Shown here one piece after another: positions 9,699 through 18,876 of a stretch of 64,000 nt of DNA. Source of the DNA: JAEEJA01 sp036343175. Its GTDB lineage: Bacteria > Bacillota > Clostridia > Lachnospirales > Lachnospiraceae. Within the stretch, counting starts at the first letter, position 1. Every line of letters begins with the position of its first letter. Under the pieces are notes generated by a model, which saw nothing but the letters and a program-made list of their open reading frames with translations, did not search any database and had not been told where the DNA came from. Position numbers and translations under genes: made by a program. The stretch covers positions 62,001 through 126,000 of the forward strand of contig JAZASR010000003.1 in assembly GCA_036343175.1 (NCBI GenBank). Direction: 5' to 3'.

Positions 9699-9742
9699 GC
9701 ATTTAACTGACTGAAAGTGCTTTTCGGTCACTATTCCAATAA

Positions 9743-9783
9743 AATACGCCGGTCATCTTTCAGATGATCAGCGTATTTTTCTT
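9743..9783. terminator. Bidirectional terminator between aroF and tmcAL
   Basis: AATACGC (9743-9749) pairs with GCGTATT (9771-9777), with an inner TCATCT/AGATGA stem. Ts follow on the plus strand and A-rich sequence lies on the other side. It overlaps the last codons of tmcAL. A second weaker hairpin (TGACTGAAA / TTTCGGTCA) lies just upstream near 9708-9730. Confidence 0.75.
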
Positions 9784-11121
9784 TCTGTCATTTTCAATTT
9801 CCAGACCGTACTTTATATAAACTAATTTATTACGCAATTCCGATGAGTAAAGGTCTTCATAAAGCAATCCTTCTACATATCCATATTTTTTATCTGACTT
9901 AAGAAGCTTCTCTCCAAAAGTCACCTTATTTATGATATGGACATTTGCCTCTTTCAATAAATAACTCTTTTCTTTTCTAAGTCCTAAAAGGCGGATGGCT
10001 GATATTTCAAGCGGCTTAAGATCCGGTTCGGGTCCTTTCTCAATCCCAAGCATGATATTTATCAGGGCACGGCTAACTCTTGTATATGTATAATTACGTG
10101 TCTTAAGAAGCTCCGTGAACCGGTCAAAGCTCTGGTACTCCGGAAGCATATTTTCTATCCTGTCGGAAAGCTGGTCTGATACCTCCTCAAATATCGATAA
10201 GGATCTTCCGCTTCTTAAGTTCTCCATTATCTTAAAAACGATCACTTCGTCGATGATCTTATTTGTAATGCTGTATTGATAAGGATCTTTTATTATCTTC
10301 TTATATACATTGTCAGGTACAAGACCTGCGATCCCTGATGGTCGGTCATGCACTATCCTGTTAAAGCCGGCATTATTTTTTATGTCCACATTAAAACTGC
10401 CTGTCTGACCCGATAATGAAGCATTAATTTTATTGCCGTCAGCATATAAACTGCCCGTCTGATCCGATAACGAGGCATCTTTAAGTATCATCTTTCTTAT
10501 CAATGAAGCAGGTGCGTAGAGTCCTTTTGCCTCAGATGAATGATATCCATTATCGGAGCGCATTATAGCAACAGGAATGATTTTTGAATGTAATTTTTTA
10601 AGAGCCCTGATATATTCGAGAGCCAGGATATTACTTGCTGATGATAATTTATGTAAAAGAGCTTCTTCTTCCGGGACCCGGCCGAGAATTATCTTCTGGC
10701 GCCTGGCGGCAAATGAAAGGCCGTCATGTATATTGCGATCCGAAATAAGGTAAGCCTCAGCACTGGTATAAAGGTCTGCGCCATGCTCCAATTCCTCAAG
10801 TGTGATATTTTCGACTCCGAAGGATATATAATCAACAAAGCCGAGAGAATCAAGCATCTTTACACCGCAGAGGGCGAAACGGTCAGCTGATGAAACAGAG
10901 AATCGCACCGGCATCTGAAAAACCATGTCAGCTCCATTATTCAGGGCATCCTCAGTACGGACGTACTTATCTGCGCAGGAAACAGCTCCGCGCTGAACAA
11001 AATCACCGCTCATGACAGTTACTATATTTTCTGCTCCTGTAAGCTTCCTGGTACAGTCGAAAAGATATTTATGCCCATTATGAAAAGGATTGAACTCTGC
11101 TATTATCCCTGCGGTGCTCAT
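9760..11121 (-). CDS. tmcAL: tRNA(Met) cytidine acetate ligase
   Basis: Nucleotidyltransferase-fold enzyme (YlbM family) that activates acetate with ATP and acetylates C34 of elongator tRNA-Met. It starts with the diagnostic GIIAEFNPFHNGH, whose HxGH binds ATP, followed by VMSGDFVQRG. At 453 residues it is longer than the roughly 400 usual. The extra length includes a mid-protein tandem repeat of about 18 residues, two copies of a SLS-QTGS unit encoded near 10380-10485. The ATG overlaps the ruvB stop (ATGA, 11118-11121) with GGAGGA upstream, so it is translationally coupled. It is the last gene of the run that starts in the sucrose operon. Confidence 0.93.
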   Translation of the reverse strand: MSTAGIIAEFNPFHNGHKYLFDCTRKLTGAENIVTVMSGDFVQRGAVSCADKYVRTEDALNNGADMVFQMPVRFSVSSADRFALCGVKMLDSLGFVDYISFGVENITLEELEHGADLYTSAEAYLISDRNIHDGLSFAARRQKIILGRVPEEEALLHKLSSASNILALEYIRALKKLHSKIIPVAIMRSDNGYHSSEAKGLYAPASLIRKMILKDASLSDQTGSLYADGNKINASLSGQTGSFNVDIKNNAGFNRIVHDRPSGIAGLVPDNVYKKIIKDPYQYSITNKIIDEVIVFKIMENLRSGRSLSIFEEVSDQLSDRIENMLPEYQSFDRFTELLKTRNYTYTRVSRALINIMLGIEKGPEPDLKPLEISAIRLLGLRKEKSYLLKEANVHIINKVTFGEKLLKSDKKYGYVEGLLYEDLYSSELRNKLVYIKYGLEIENDRKKNTLII

Positions 11122-12143
11122 GAATCTCCTCCGAAAATGCTGCCCGGGCCTTCGGGTCTGTCGATACCGAAGTGCTTATATGCGAGATCTGATGCTATCC
11201 TTCCGTTCTGGGTGCGGATGACAAGTCCGCTCTGAACAAGATAAGGCTCGTAGACATCCTCAATGGTTCCCGGATCCTCGCCAATGGCTTCTGCTATGGC
11301 ATTCACACCGACCGGTCTTCCTGAAAATGTGTAAATAAGAGTCTTAAGTATCTTGCGGTCAATGTTATCGAGACCGAGACAATCGACCTCAAGAAGGTCA
11401 AGCGCATATCTTGCGACCTCTAAGGTAATGGTTCCGTCGTACTTGATCTCTGCAAAGTCCCTGACACGCTTAAGAAGTCTGTTTGCAAGCCTTGGTGTCC
11501 CCCTGGATCTCATGGCAAGCTCCCTTGCTCCCTGATCATCAATTTCCACATCAAGTACCTTTGCAGAAGCTTTAATGATCTGTGAAAGTTCATCTACCGT
11601 ATAGAACTCAAGTCTTGAAACCACTCCGAAACGGTCACGCAATGGAGCAGAGAGCATACCTGCCCTTGTCGTGGCACCGATAAGTGTAAACTTCGGAAGA
11701 TCCAGGCGGATCGACCTGGATGATGCTCCCTTTCCGATAACTATGTCTATTACAAAGTCTTCCATGGCAGGATAGAGGATCTCCTCTACCTGACGGTTGA
11801 GTCTGTGGATCTCATCAATGAAAAGAACGTCATTCTCACCAAGATTATTAAGTATTGCAGCCATATCGCCCGGCTTTTCTATGGCGGGGCCTGCAGTAAC
11901 CTTAATATGGACGCCCATCTCATTAGCAACTATTCCTGCAAGAGTTGTCTTTCCAAGTCCCGGAGGACCGTAAAGAAGGATATGATCAAGGGGCTCATTT
12001 CTTTTTTTTGCAGCCTCTATATAGATCTTCATATTCTCCTTTATTTTCTTCTGACCTACATAATCCTTAAGGTATTGAGGCCTTAAGGTGCGCTCTATCT
12101 TCTCATCCTCTTCGGTAAATTCAGTAGTTATGCTTCGCTTCAT
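11118..12143 (-). CDS. ruvB: Holliday junction branch migration helicase RuvB
   Basis: AAA+ motor that drives branch migration with RuvA. The 341 residues show Walker A GPPGLGKTT, Walker B DEIHR, sensor GATTRAG, arginine-finger region RDRFG and the C-terminal winged helix with RTQNGR. No ruvA or ruvC is nearby. The ATG at 12143 overlaps the fructokinase stop by four bases (ATGA), so a DNA repair gene is translationally coupled to a sugar kinase. The gene itself is ordinary; the coupling on both sides is the noteworthy feature. Confidence 0.97.
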   Translation of the reverse strand: MKRSITTEFTEEDEKIERTLRPQYLKDYVGQKKIKENMKIYIEAAKKRNEPLDHILLYGPPGLGKTTLAGIVANEMGVHIKVTAGPAIEKPGDMAAILNNLGENDVLFIDEIHRLNRQVEEILYPAMEDFVIDIVIGKGASSRSIRLDLPKFTLIGATTRAGMLSAPLRDRFGVVSRLEFYTVDELSQIIKASAKVLDVEIDDQGARELAMRSRGTPRLANRLLKRVRDFAEIKYDGTITLEVARYALDLLEVDCLGLDNIDRKILKTLIYTFSGRPVGVNAIAEAIGEDPGTIEDVYEPYLVQSGLVIRTQNGRIASDLAYKHFGIDRPEGPGSIFGGDS

Positions 12144-13111
12144 TTAACCCTTCCGTCCTTTATGATCTCAAGGATCTCTTCTCTTTCAGGCATTACTCTG
12201 AGTGCGCCGCGTCTCTGTGTAATGATGGATGCACCGGCATTGGCCCATGTAAGCATGCTTTCAAGCTCTTTCTCTGAATAAGTCTTCCAGCCGTTCTCCA
12301 ATACGTAATTCAGAACTCCAGCCATGAAAGTATCGCCCGCACCTGTGGTCTCTATGACATGCTCCTTAGGAAAAGCAGGCCCGAATACCTTTGTATCTCC
12401 TGTGTAAGCATAAGATCCCGTCTTTCCGGCTGAAAGGAGGATCAGAGGAATATCGTATTCACGCTTAATAGCTGCAATACCCTTATCAAAATCATCTTCA
12501 CCCGTAAACCACTGGATCTCATTATCTGAGATCTTTAAGATATCGCACTTTGTAAGACCATATTCGATCTGTTTTCTGCATAGATCCATGGAAGACCAGA
12601 GCGGCTCACGGATGTTGGGATCGAATGATACGATCTTACCGGCCTTTTTTGCTGTATCGACAGCCTTCTTTGTTGCCTCGCGGACTGTATCATCTGTCAT
12701 TGAAAGAGTTCCGAAATGAAAGATCTTTGCATTTTCGATCATATCCGTATCTACTTCGTCAGCAGTAAGCATCATGTCTGCGCCCGGATTGCGGTAGAAT
12801 GAGAAGTCACGGTCCCCATCAGGAAAAGTATGTACGAAAGCAAGCGTTGTATGTACCTTCTCGTCGCGCACAAGGCCTGAAGTTTCTATACCTACTTCTC
12901 TTATTGCATTCTCAAGCTGATCTCCGAACATATCAGCACCCACCTTACCGATAAATGCTACATTATGACCGAGCTTTGCAAGCTCTGAAAGGACGTTGCA
13001 TGGTGCTCCGCCCGGATTTGCTTCAAATAAAGGGTTGCCCTGAGAGCTTGTTCCATTCATGGTAAAGTCAATAAGAAGCTCGCCAAGAGCTACTACGTCA
13101 TAATTGCTCAT
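12140..13111 (-). CDS. scrK: Fructokinase (PfkB/ribokinase family)
   Basis: Phosphorylates fructose with ATP. The 323-residue protein has the PfkB N-terminal GELLIDF and GGAPCNV motifs and the C-terminal anion-hole motif TTGAGDTFMAGVL. Its place behind a sucrose-type PTS and a GH13 sucrose-active enzyme supports fructose as substrate, since cleavage of sucrose releases it. A GGAGGG box precedes the ATG at 13111. Specificity within the PfkB family is inferred from context. Confidence 0.9.
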   Translation of the reverse strand: MSNYDVVALGELLIDFTMNGTSSQGNPLFEANPGGAPCNVLSELAKLGHNVAFIGKVGADMFGDQLENAIREVGIETSGLVRDEKVHTTLAFVHTFPDGDRDFSFYRNPGADMMLTADEVDTDMIENAKIFHFGTLSMTDDTVREATKKAVDTAKKAGKIVSFDPNIREPLWSSMDLCRKQIEYGLTKCDILKISDNEIQWFTGEDDFDKGIAAIKREYDIPLILLSAGKTGSYAYTGDTKVFGPAFPKEHVIETTGAGDTFMAGVLNYVLENGWKTYSEKELESMLTWANAGASIITQRRGALRVMPEREEILEIIKDGRVK

Positions 13112-13232
13112 AATATTTCCCTCCTGTTTACATATAAGCTTGATAGTATATTTATTACATCATAAAACTTTTTTCCCTGTTAATGATAGCGGAAATTATG
13201 AAAAAGACTTCCCGGTCTGCTTAAAAAAGGCA

Positions 13233-15077
13233 TCAGAACTCATGCAGCAGAATACTATATCCATAAGGTTTAAGCTCATATCTTATGACCCCGTCATCAG
13301 ATGGCCTTACTATTCCGCCTGCTAAAAGATCCTTATAATCATTATCATCGCGAAATGTCACTGCCACAGGTCTGTCACTGAAGTTAAAGAAGCCTGCCGC
13401 CTGTTCTTTTGCAAAATATCTTCCAATGCCAAGCACTGCATTGCTTCCCGTGTCGATGGTCCAGGAGTCAGCAGCCTGATAGAAAGCCTTATGACTCTGT
13501 CTTAAGCTCACAAGCTTATCGATGCCGTCAAATATTCTTTCCTCAACAGTTCCCTCCTTGCTGATCCTCTCTGCAGCGTCCCAGTTGAACTTTCCACGGT
13601 GAACATAGCGTGAATCCTCTGCACGGGCAGGATCATCCTTATAGGAATAGTCATTTACCTGACCTATCTCATCGCCGCTGTAGATAACAGGAATACCAGA
13701 CTGCATGAAAAGATATGCATGAAGCATAAGATCTTCGTCTATTGAGAGTTCGAGCTCTTCATCATTTTTCTCATATAATGCCTTTTCTATACCGCACATG
13801 GAAGCTGTAGTTCCGCAGAATCTTGCGTCGCCTGTGACCGGATCGGCATTGTAGAGCTCTCCGCGGCTTCTTGAACCGGCTGTCTCTCCAAGGAAAAAGC
13901 GGTTTATGAAGTCCTTGTGAGGTCTCTCCTCCATACCTTCAAGAGCAAGAGTATCGTAATCCAGGCCCCAGCCTATATCGTCGTGACATCTTAGATAATT
14001 TAAGAATACATATTGCTTTGGAAGCGCATTTACGATATCGAGCTGCTTTCTTAAGAGACGTATATCCCTCATGGCCACGCAGTTCCATGTGGTTGCCATG
14101 GTAGTGACATTATAGAGCATATGACACTCAGGCTTCTCCGGAGTTCCAAAGTATGGGACGACCTGAACAGGCTCCATAACGACTTCACCCAGAAGTATTA
14201 CGCCCGGACATACGATCTCGCTTATGATACGCATCATGCGGACAAGGGTGTGGACCTGAGGAAGGTTCCTGCAGCGTGTGCCAAGCTGCTTCCAGATGTA
14301 AGGGACTGCATCGAGCCTCATAATGTCTATGCCGCAGTTGGCAAGGAAAAGGAAGTTATACATCATCTCGTTGAAAACACGAGGATTGCGGTAGTTTAAA
14401 TCCCATTGATATGGGTAGAACTGTGTCATGACAAAATGATTGATATCAGGAAGCCATGTGAAGTTGCCCGGAGCCGTAGTAGGAAAGACCTGCGGAACTG
14501 TTGCGTCGTACTGCTCAGGTATGGAATCATTGTCATAGAAAAAGTAGCGCGTCATGTACTCGCCTTCTCCTGCTCTTGCCCTCTTTGCCCATTCGTGGTC
14601 CTCGGATGTGTGATTCATGACATAATCCATGCAGAGACTTATTCCCTCTTTATGGCAGGCTTCAGCAACTGAACGCAGATCATCGACAGTTCCAAGGTCA
14701 GGACGGACCTTTCTGAAATCCGATACCGCATAACCGCCATCGCTTCTGCCCTCAGGAGTATCAAGGAACGGCATAAGGTGAACATAATTCACATGGCACT
14801 TCTTAATATAATCTATCTTACCCTTAAGACCTTTAAGATCCCCCGAAAAATTATCGATATAGAGCTGCATGCCTGACATCTTATTGCTCTTATACCAGTC
14901 AGGATCCTTCTCGCGCTCATAATCTATCTTCTTAAGTGATGTGCTTCTTTCTTTGTAGAACTCTTCCATTTTGTTAGTAAGCTCATTCAGCATGGCACCG
15001 TTATCGTAGAGCTCCATATAGAGCCATTTAAGCTCATCGATCCTCGGCAGGAACCTTTTTTCATATATCTTATCCAT
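13233..15077 (-). CDS. Amylosucrase-type GH13 glycosidase
   Basis: Alpha-amylase superfamily enzyme resembling the GH13 amylosucrase / sucrose hydrolase group. The 614 residues carry a helical N-terminal domain and a (beta/alpha)8 barrel. Catalytic signatures are GIDIMRLDAV (nucleophile Asp), ILLGEVVM (acid/base Glu) and LRCHDDIGWG (transition-state Asp). A C-terminal beta domain follows. The ATG at 15077 has GAGGAAAG; the longer frame to 15146 lacks support. It lies between the PTS gene and fructokinase, so sucrose or a related glucoside is the likely substrate. Amylosucrases act on unphosphorylated sucrose, which fits poorly with PTS uptake; sucrose-6-phosphate or hydrolysis rather than polymer synthesis is possible. 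Confidence 0.85.
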   Translation of the reverse strand: MDKIYEKRFLPRIDELKWLYMELYDNGAMLNELTNKMEEFYKERSTSLKKIDYEREKDPDWYKSNKMSGMQLYIDNFSGDLKGLKGKIDYIKKCHVNYVHLMPFLDTPEGRSDGGYAVSDFRKVRPDLGTVDDLRSVAEACHKEGISLCMDYVMNHTSEDHEWAKRARAGEGEYMTRYFFYDNDSIPEQYDATVPQVFPTTAPGNFTWLPDINHFVMTQFYPYQWDLNYRNPRVFNEMMYNFLFLANCGIDIMRLDAVPYIWKQLGTRCRNLPQVHTLVRMMRIISEIVCPGVILLGEVVMEPVQVVPYFGTPEKPECHMLYNVTTMATTWNCVAMRDIRLLRKQLDIVNALPKQYVFLNYLRCHDDIGWGLDYDTLALEGMEERPHKDFINRFFLGETAGSRSRGELYNADPVTGDARFCGTTASMCGIEKALYEKNDEELELSIDEDLMLHAYLFMQSGIPVIYSGDEIGQVNDYSYKDDPARAEDSRYVHRGKFNWDAAERISKEGTVEERIFDGIDKLVSLRQSHKAFYQAADSWTIDTGSNAVLGIGRYFAKEQAAGFFNFSDRPVAVTFRDDNDYKDLLAGGIVRPSDDGVIRYELKPYGYSILLHEF

Positions 15078-15151
15078 ATTAGCTTTCCTCTTTCTTAACA
15101 AGAACTTAACAAGAAAAATACTTTTTTCTAAAAAACTTCTCTTCAATTCTA

Positions 15152-15181
15152 ATTATAGATCAGTATTTTAACAAGCAGTAA
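15152..15181 (-). promoter_or_regulatory. Possible promoter for the GH13-scrK-ruvB-tmcAL segment
   Basis: On the minus strand a TTACTG box (15176-15181) and a perfect TATAAT (15152-15157) are separated by 18 bases. They lie just after the terminator behind the PTS gene and about 75 bases before the GH13 ATG. It would allow the downstream genes to be expressed when the PTS gene is off. Confidence 0.5.
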
Positions 15182-15186
15182 AACGT

Positions 15187-15226
15187 AAAAAACCATAGGT
15201 CTGCTGTATAACTCACAGACCTATGG
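15187..15226 (-). terminator. Terminator inside the sucrose operon
   Basis: An 11-bp perfect stem CCATAGGTCTG (15193-15203) / CAGACCTATGG (15216-15226) is followed on the minus strand by TTTTTT. It follows the PTS gene stop and precedes the GH13 gene, so transcription is probably reduced or stopped between them. Confidence 0.75.
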
Positions 15227-15257
15227 AAGAAATGGACATGAATAATACTTGTATTAA

Positions 15258-17216
15258 TTATTTAATAGTGATCACTTCGTCACCGACAGCCTTCTTGCCC
15301 GGCTCAAGCGCGGTTACCTCGCAGTCGCCCGGATCTGAAACTATAAATGCTGTTGTAGTTGAGTGGCCTGCTGCCGTGATCTTCTTCTTTGAGAATGTCA
15401 TGAGCTTGTCGCCCCTCTTCACTGAATCGCCTTCCTTAACACATATATCGAAGCCGTCACCCTTCATGTCTACCGTATCAAGTCCTACGTGTATGAGAAG
15501 CTCAACACCCTTAGGACCTGTAAGGCCGATAGCGTGCTTTGTATCGAATACCATGCTTACCTGACCATCGCATGGAGCATAGACTGTCTCCTCCTCAGGC
15601 TCGATGCCAACGCCTTCTCCCAGGATACCGGCTGCAAATGTCTGATCAGGAATATCCTTAAGTGCTATAACGTTACCCTTGATAGGGTTGTAAAGTGTGG
15701 CAGGACTGTCATCCTCTGCCTTATCCTCTGCTTCTGCCTCTTCCACTGCCTTCTCTTCTGCCTCTGCCTCAGCTGACTTCTCAGCCTCGGCTTCAACTGC
15801 CGCATCATCAGCAGGTTCACCCTTCCAGAAGAACATTACGAGTGTGAATGCAACACCGCCTGCTACAAGAAGTACTATTGTATAAAGGCCCGGATTATTG
15901 ATAGTAAGGTATCCCGGAATACCTGTAACACCGTAAGCCGTAGCACCGATCTTCATCATGGAAGCAACAAAGGCACCGACGGCACCGCCGATCATACCGC
16001 AAACAAAAGGCTTCATGAATCTTAAGTTTACACCGAAGATAGCAGGCTCAGTAATACCGAGTGACGCTGAAAGAGCTGATGGAATAGCGACTGCCTTTGT
16101 TTTCTGACGATGAGTTTTTATACCTACTGCAAGGCAGGCACCGAACTGTGCAAAGTTTGCTGCCGTCGCTATAGGCATCCATATATTCAGGCCTCCTTCA
16201 GCGAGCATGCCGGCCTCGATAACGTTATACATATGGTGGAGACCCATTACAACAGTTACAGGATACAGGGCACCCATTACTATAGCTCCGATGCCGTATG
16301 TAGAAGTTACGAGCCACTTTGCACCTGAGAGAACGTATGTCTCAGCTGTAGAGAATATAGGTCCGATGATCGTGAATGTGAGAAGCGCTGTTACGAATAC
16401 TGTTACCAGAGGTGTTACGAAAAGATCGATCATCTCCGGAACATGCTTGTGAAGCCACGCTTCAAGCTTACTCATAAAGTAGATAGCTATGATGACCGGA
16501 ATTACGTGACCCTGATAACCGCTCCTGTTGATCGGCAGTATATCACCGAACAGGTGCCATTGCGGAAGCTCCCCGGTAGTGATGCCGAAGAATGAATTAA
16601 TGGCGTCTGCATTGCCGACATTCCAGCCGTTCAAAAGGCTGGTGTGGACCATAAGCAGTCCGACTACTGCGCCCAGGAATATGTTTCCGCCGAATACTCT
16701 TGCCGCTGATATAGCTACGATAACAGGCAGGAAAGCAAATGCTGTATTTGCTACCATATCGAGGAAAGCATACCAGTCAGTGTCTACGAATCCAAGTCCC
16801 GGGACCTTACCAAGAGCTTCTACAATACCCATCATAAGACCGGAAGCGACGATCGCAGGAAGAATAGGTACGAATACATCACCTACAGTCTTAAGCATCC
16901 TCTTCCATACCGGCTGCTTCTTGGCTGCTGCTGCCTTTACATCATCCTTTGTTGCCGCGGACATACCGGATACGGCAAGAAACTCATCATATACCTTATT
17001 TACAGTTCCGGTGCCGATGATGATCTGCAGCTGGCCGTTGCTTTCGAACACACCCTTAACGCCTTCGATGTTGTCGAGCTTCTTAATATCGACCTTACTG
17101 TTGTCTACTGTAACGAGACGAAGACGTGTCGCGCAGTGAGCGGCACTCACCAGATTCTCGCGTTTTCCTACTGTCTCGTAGATCTCCTTGGCACACTGCT
17201 TGTAGTCAAGCGCCAT
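15258..17216 (-). CDS. scrA: PTS sucrose/beta-glucoside transporter EIIBCA
   Basis: Membrane sugar permease that phosphorylates its substrate during uptake. The 652 residues contain EIIB (residues 1-90, phosphocysteine in AAHCATRLR), EIIC with about ten membrane segments (about 105-450), an unusual Ala/Glu-rich linker (about 465-500) and a Crr-like EIIA domain with the phosphohistidine in LLIHVGLDT. Because EIIA is fused, no separate Crr is needed. The neighbouring fructokinase and GH13 sucrose-active gene favour sucrose over aryl-beta-glucosides. An AGGAGG box is present upstream. The 100-base gap before it holds an AAGCCTT/AAGGCTT inverted repeat of uncertain role. Confidence 0.92.
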   Translation of the reverse strand: MALDYKQCAKEIYETVGKRENLVSAAHCATRLRLVTVDNSKVDIKKLDNIEGVKGVFESNGQLQIIIGTGTVNKVYDEFLAVSGMSAATKDDVKAAAAKKQPVWKRMLKTVGDVFVPILPAIVASGLMMGIVEALGKVPGLGFVDTDWYAFLDMVANTAFAFLPVIVAISAARVFGGNIFLGAVVGLLMVHTSLLNGWNVGNADAINSFFGITTGELPQWHLFGDILPINRSGYQGHVIPVIIAIYFMSKLEAWLHKHVPEMIDLFVTPLVTVFVTALLTFTIIGPIFSTAETYVLSGAKWLVTSTYGIGAIVMGALYPVTVVMGLHHMYNVIEAGMLAEGGLNIWMPIATAANFAQFGACLAVGIKTHRQKTKAVAIPSALSASLGITEPAIFGVNLRFMKPFVCGMIGGAVGAFVASMMKIGATAYGVTGIPGYLTINNPGLYTIVLLVAGGVAFTLVMFFWKGEPADDAAVEAEAEKSAEAEAEEKAVEEAEAEDKAEDDSPATLYNPIKGNVIALKDIPDQTFAAGILGEGVGIEPEEETVYAPCDGQVSMVFDTKHAIGLTGPKGVELLIHVGLDTVDMKGDGFDICVKEGDSVKRGDKLMTFSKKKITAAGHSTTTAFIVSDPGDCEVTALEPGKKAVGDEVITIK

Positions 17217-17318
17217 GTTTCTACCTCCTTGATGTTTTATAAAAATGTTATTAAAGCCTTCAAGTCATCAGGTCATGATGGTAAAAGGCTTATAATATAT
17301 TGCTAAAAGAAACATTAT

Positions 17319-18158
17319 TTAGCTGAAGCCATGTTTCTTAAATGACTCAGCAAGACCGTTCTCATTTACCGGACCGCAGACTTCATCACTTACTTTTTTA
17401 AGTTCATCATTGCCATTGCCCATGCATATGGACAATCCGCAGACCTGCATCATCTCAAGGTCATTCATGCTGTCTCCGTAACCGACAGTATCTGAAAGAG
17501 GGGCATTAAAGTACTCTGCAACCTTCTTTACAGCAGTTCCCTTGTCAAAAGAAAGACTTAAGAGCTCTGCATTCGCGATACCATAGCTCTCACCCTGAAG
17601 GACAAGCTTAAACTTATCTTTAAAACCGCTATTGTCAAAGGCTTTAATAAGGCGTTCAGAATCCATTGCCATAAGGACCATCTTGTATGGCCGCTGACCA
17701 CGATACTCACTCATAGGCAATATATTCAGAGAAGACTCGATCTGCCTGCGCCAGCGGAGAAGTTCACTGTTCTGTCCTTCATTGCTGTGAGCCTCAAGAT
17801 ATTCCTTCAGGGACTCATCTGTGAAGCTGTTCTCACAGCATTCAAGAGTTCTGAATATGCCCTCGCCGTTAAAAGCAGTCATGATGCGCTCCCGGTCAAG
17901 ATCATCCATAGGATCATCGTAGATCACCTTACCGCCCACGCTTACATACCCTCCGGAAGAACCGATGACCCCGTCGTATTCACCGGATCCCAGTACAGGT
18001 TTAAGCATGCCTAAATTCCTGCCGGTACTTAAGAAGATAAGATTTCCATGTTCCCTTGCCTTCTTAACAGCCTCCTGTGCAGAAGCCGGGGGCACGTTCA
18101 TGCCCGGTTCTGTAAGTGTCCCGTCAATATCGAGAAAGATGAGCTTAAAGTTCGCCAT
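17319..18158 (-). CDS. HAD-superfamily Cof-type sugar phosphatase
   Basis: Cytoplasmic HAD type IIB hydrolase of 279 residues. The nucleophile motif FLDIDGTLT opens the protein and the Mg-binding motif GYGDSMNDLEMM lies near residue 225, with the C2 cap in between. Members dephosphorylate sugar phosphates or related metabolites with broad specificity. It is the first gene of the sucrose operon, so a role in draining or balancing sugar phosphates is plausible. A GAGGAG box lies before the ATG at 18158. The precise substrate is not predictable. Confidence 0.88.
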   Translation of the reverse strand: MANFKLIFLDIDGTLTEPGMNVPPASAQEAVKKAREHGNLIFLSTGRNLGMLKPVLGSGEYDGVIGSSGGYVSVGGKVIYDDPMDDLDRERIMTAFNGEGIFRTLECCENSFTDESLKEYLEAHSNEGQNSELLRWRRQIESSLNILPMSEYRGQRPYKMVLMAMDSERLIKAFDNSGFKDKFKLVLQGESYGIANAELLSLSFDKGTAVKKVAEYFNAPLSDTVGYGDSMNDLEMMQVCGLSICMGNGNDELKKVSDEVCGPVNENGLAESFKKHGFS

Positions 18159-18377
18159 AAATTTCTCCTCATAGAATAAAGCTGTTATCTGATTATTCGC
18201 AGGCCAGATCTGTTTAAGATAAGCGAAAATAACTTAAAAATCTGCTCATTCCAAATACATTCCACTGTAAAAGTGAAAACGGCGCCTCCGGACTTAAATC
18301 TGCATATGAATACGATAATTACTTTATTTGCTTATGCTTAACTGTTTACGAAGTTTCACATTTTCTTAATGATAATG

Positions 18378-18419
18378 TGGTAACGATTTCATAATAACAT
18401 CACGATGAGAAATATGCAA
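18378..18419 (-). promoter_or_regulatory. Sucrose operon promoter with overlapping cre-like operator
   Basis: On the minus strand TTGCAT (18414-18419) and TATTAT (18391-18396) are spaced by 17 bases. Immediately downstream, TGAAATCGTTACCA (18378-18391) matches the catabolite-response consensus TGWAANCGNTNWCA at all but one position. A CcpA or LacI-family repressor bound here would block initiation. The leader to the HAD gene would be about 220 bases long. Confidence 0.6.
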
Positions 18420-18427
18420 GGATAAAT

Positions 18428-18739
18428 TTATTGTATGGTCTCATTTAGATAGTTACTTACCCTTTTCTGGATGATATCTGCAACAGCATTGATGTCCTTC
18501 TCGTCGTTAAAGTAGGCTCCTGCTTCGTCAATTATTATCCGGGTAACTAAAGTATTATCGATGTCCTCGACTCTATAGGTTAACTGCTTTGATTCTTGTG
18601 TTACATGGCTCCAGGTTTTCCTACTGTCTTTATCAACTGTCTTTGCATCATTTCCTCAGCAGGCAGAAAGGCCCAGACATAAAGTTAGGGTAATTGCTGC
18701 ATAGAAAGCTCGGATAAACCTTTCTAAGTGCTTCTTCAT
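18428..18739 (-). pseudogene. Small lipoprotein gene interrupted by TGA after the lipobox
   Basis: A 104-codon frame starts at ATG 18739 with a basic N-terminus and hydrophobic stretch ending LGLSAC, a good lipobox. The next codon is TGA (18656-18658), then Gly-Asn-Asp and an open frame of 75 codons to TAA at 18428-18430. Lipobox Cys is normally followed by Gly or Ser, so a GGA to TGA change explains the stop. The remaining frame has normal composition, so the damage looks recent. Read-through is possible but nothing suggests selenocysteine. It lies at the end of the decaying ABC cassette. Confidence 0.6.
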
Positions 18740-18876
18740 AATGATATAACCTCTTGAATTATGCTATAGACTCCTGCTTAAAATGCAGGATACTAAAGAG
18801 CTTTTCTTTATAGATAAAATACAAAGATTATCATACAGATTGAAATTCAAAAATGTTGCCCTCACTTTGACAAAAT

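Noticed and set aside
16528..17139. 203-residue plus-strand frame opposite the PTS gene
   Set aside because: Low-complexity mirror of an Ala/Gly-rich membrane protein; a typical antisense artefact.
18428..18739. Selenoprotein read through TGA
   Set aside because: Cys-Sec at a lipobox has no known precedent and no SECIS-like hairpin was evident; a point mutation is simpler.
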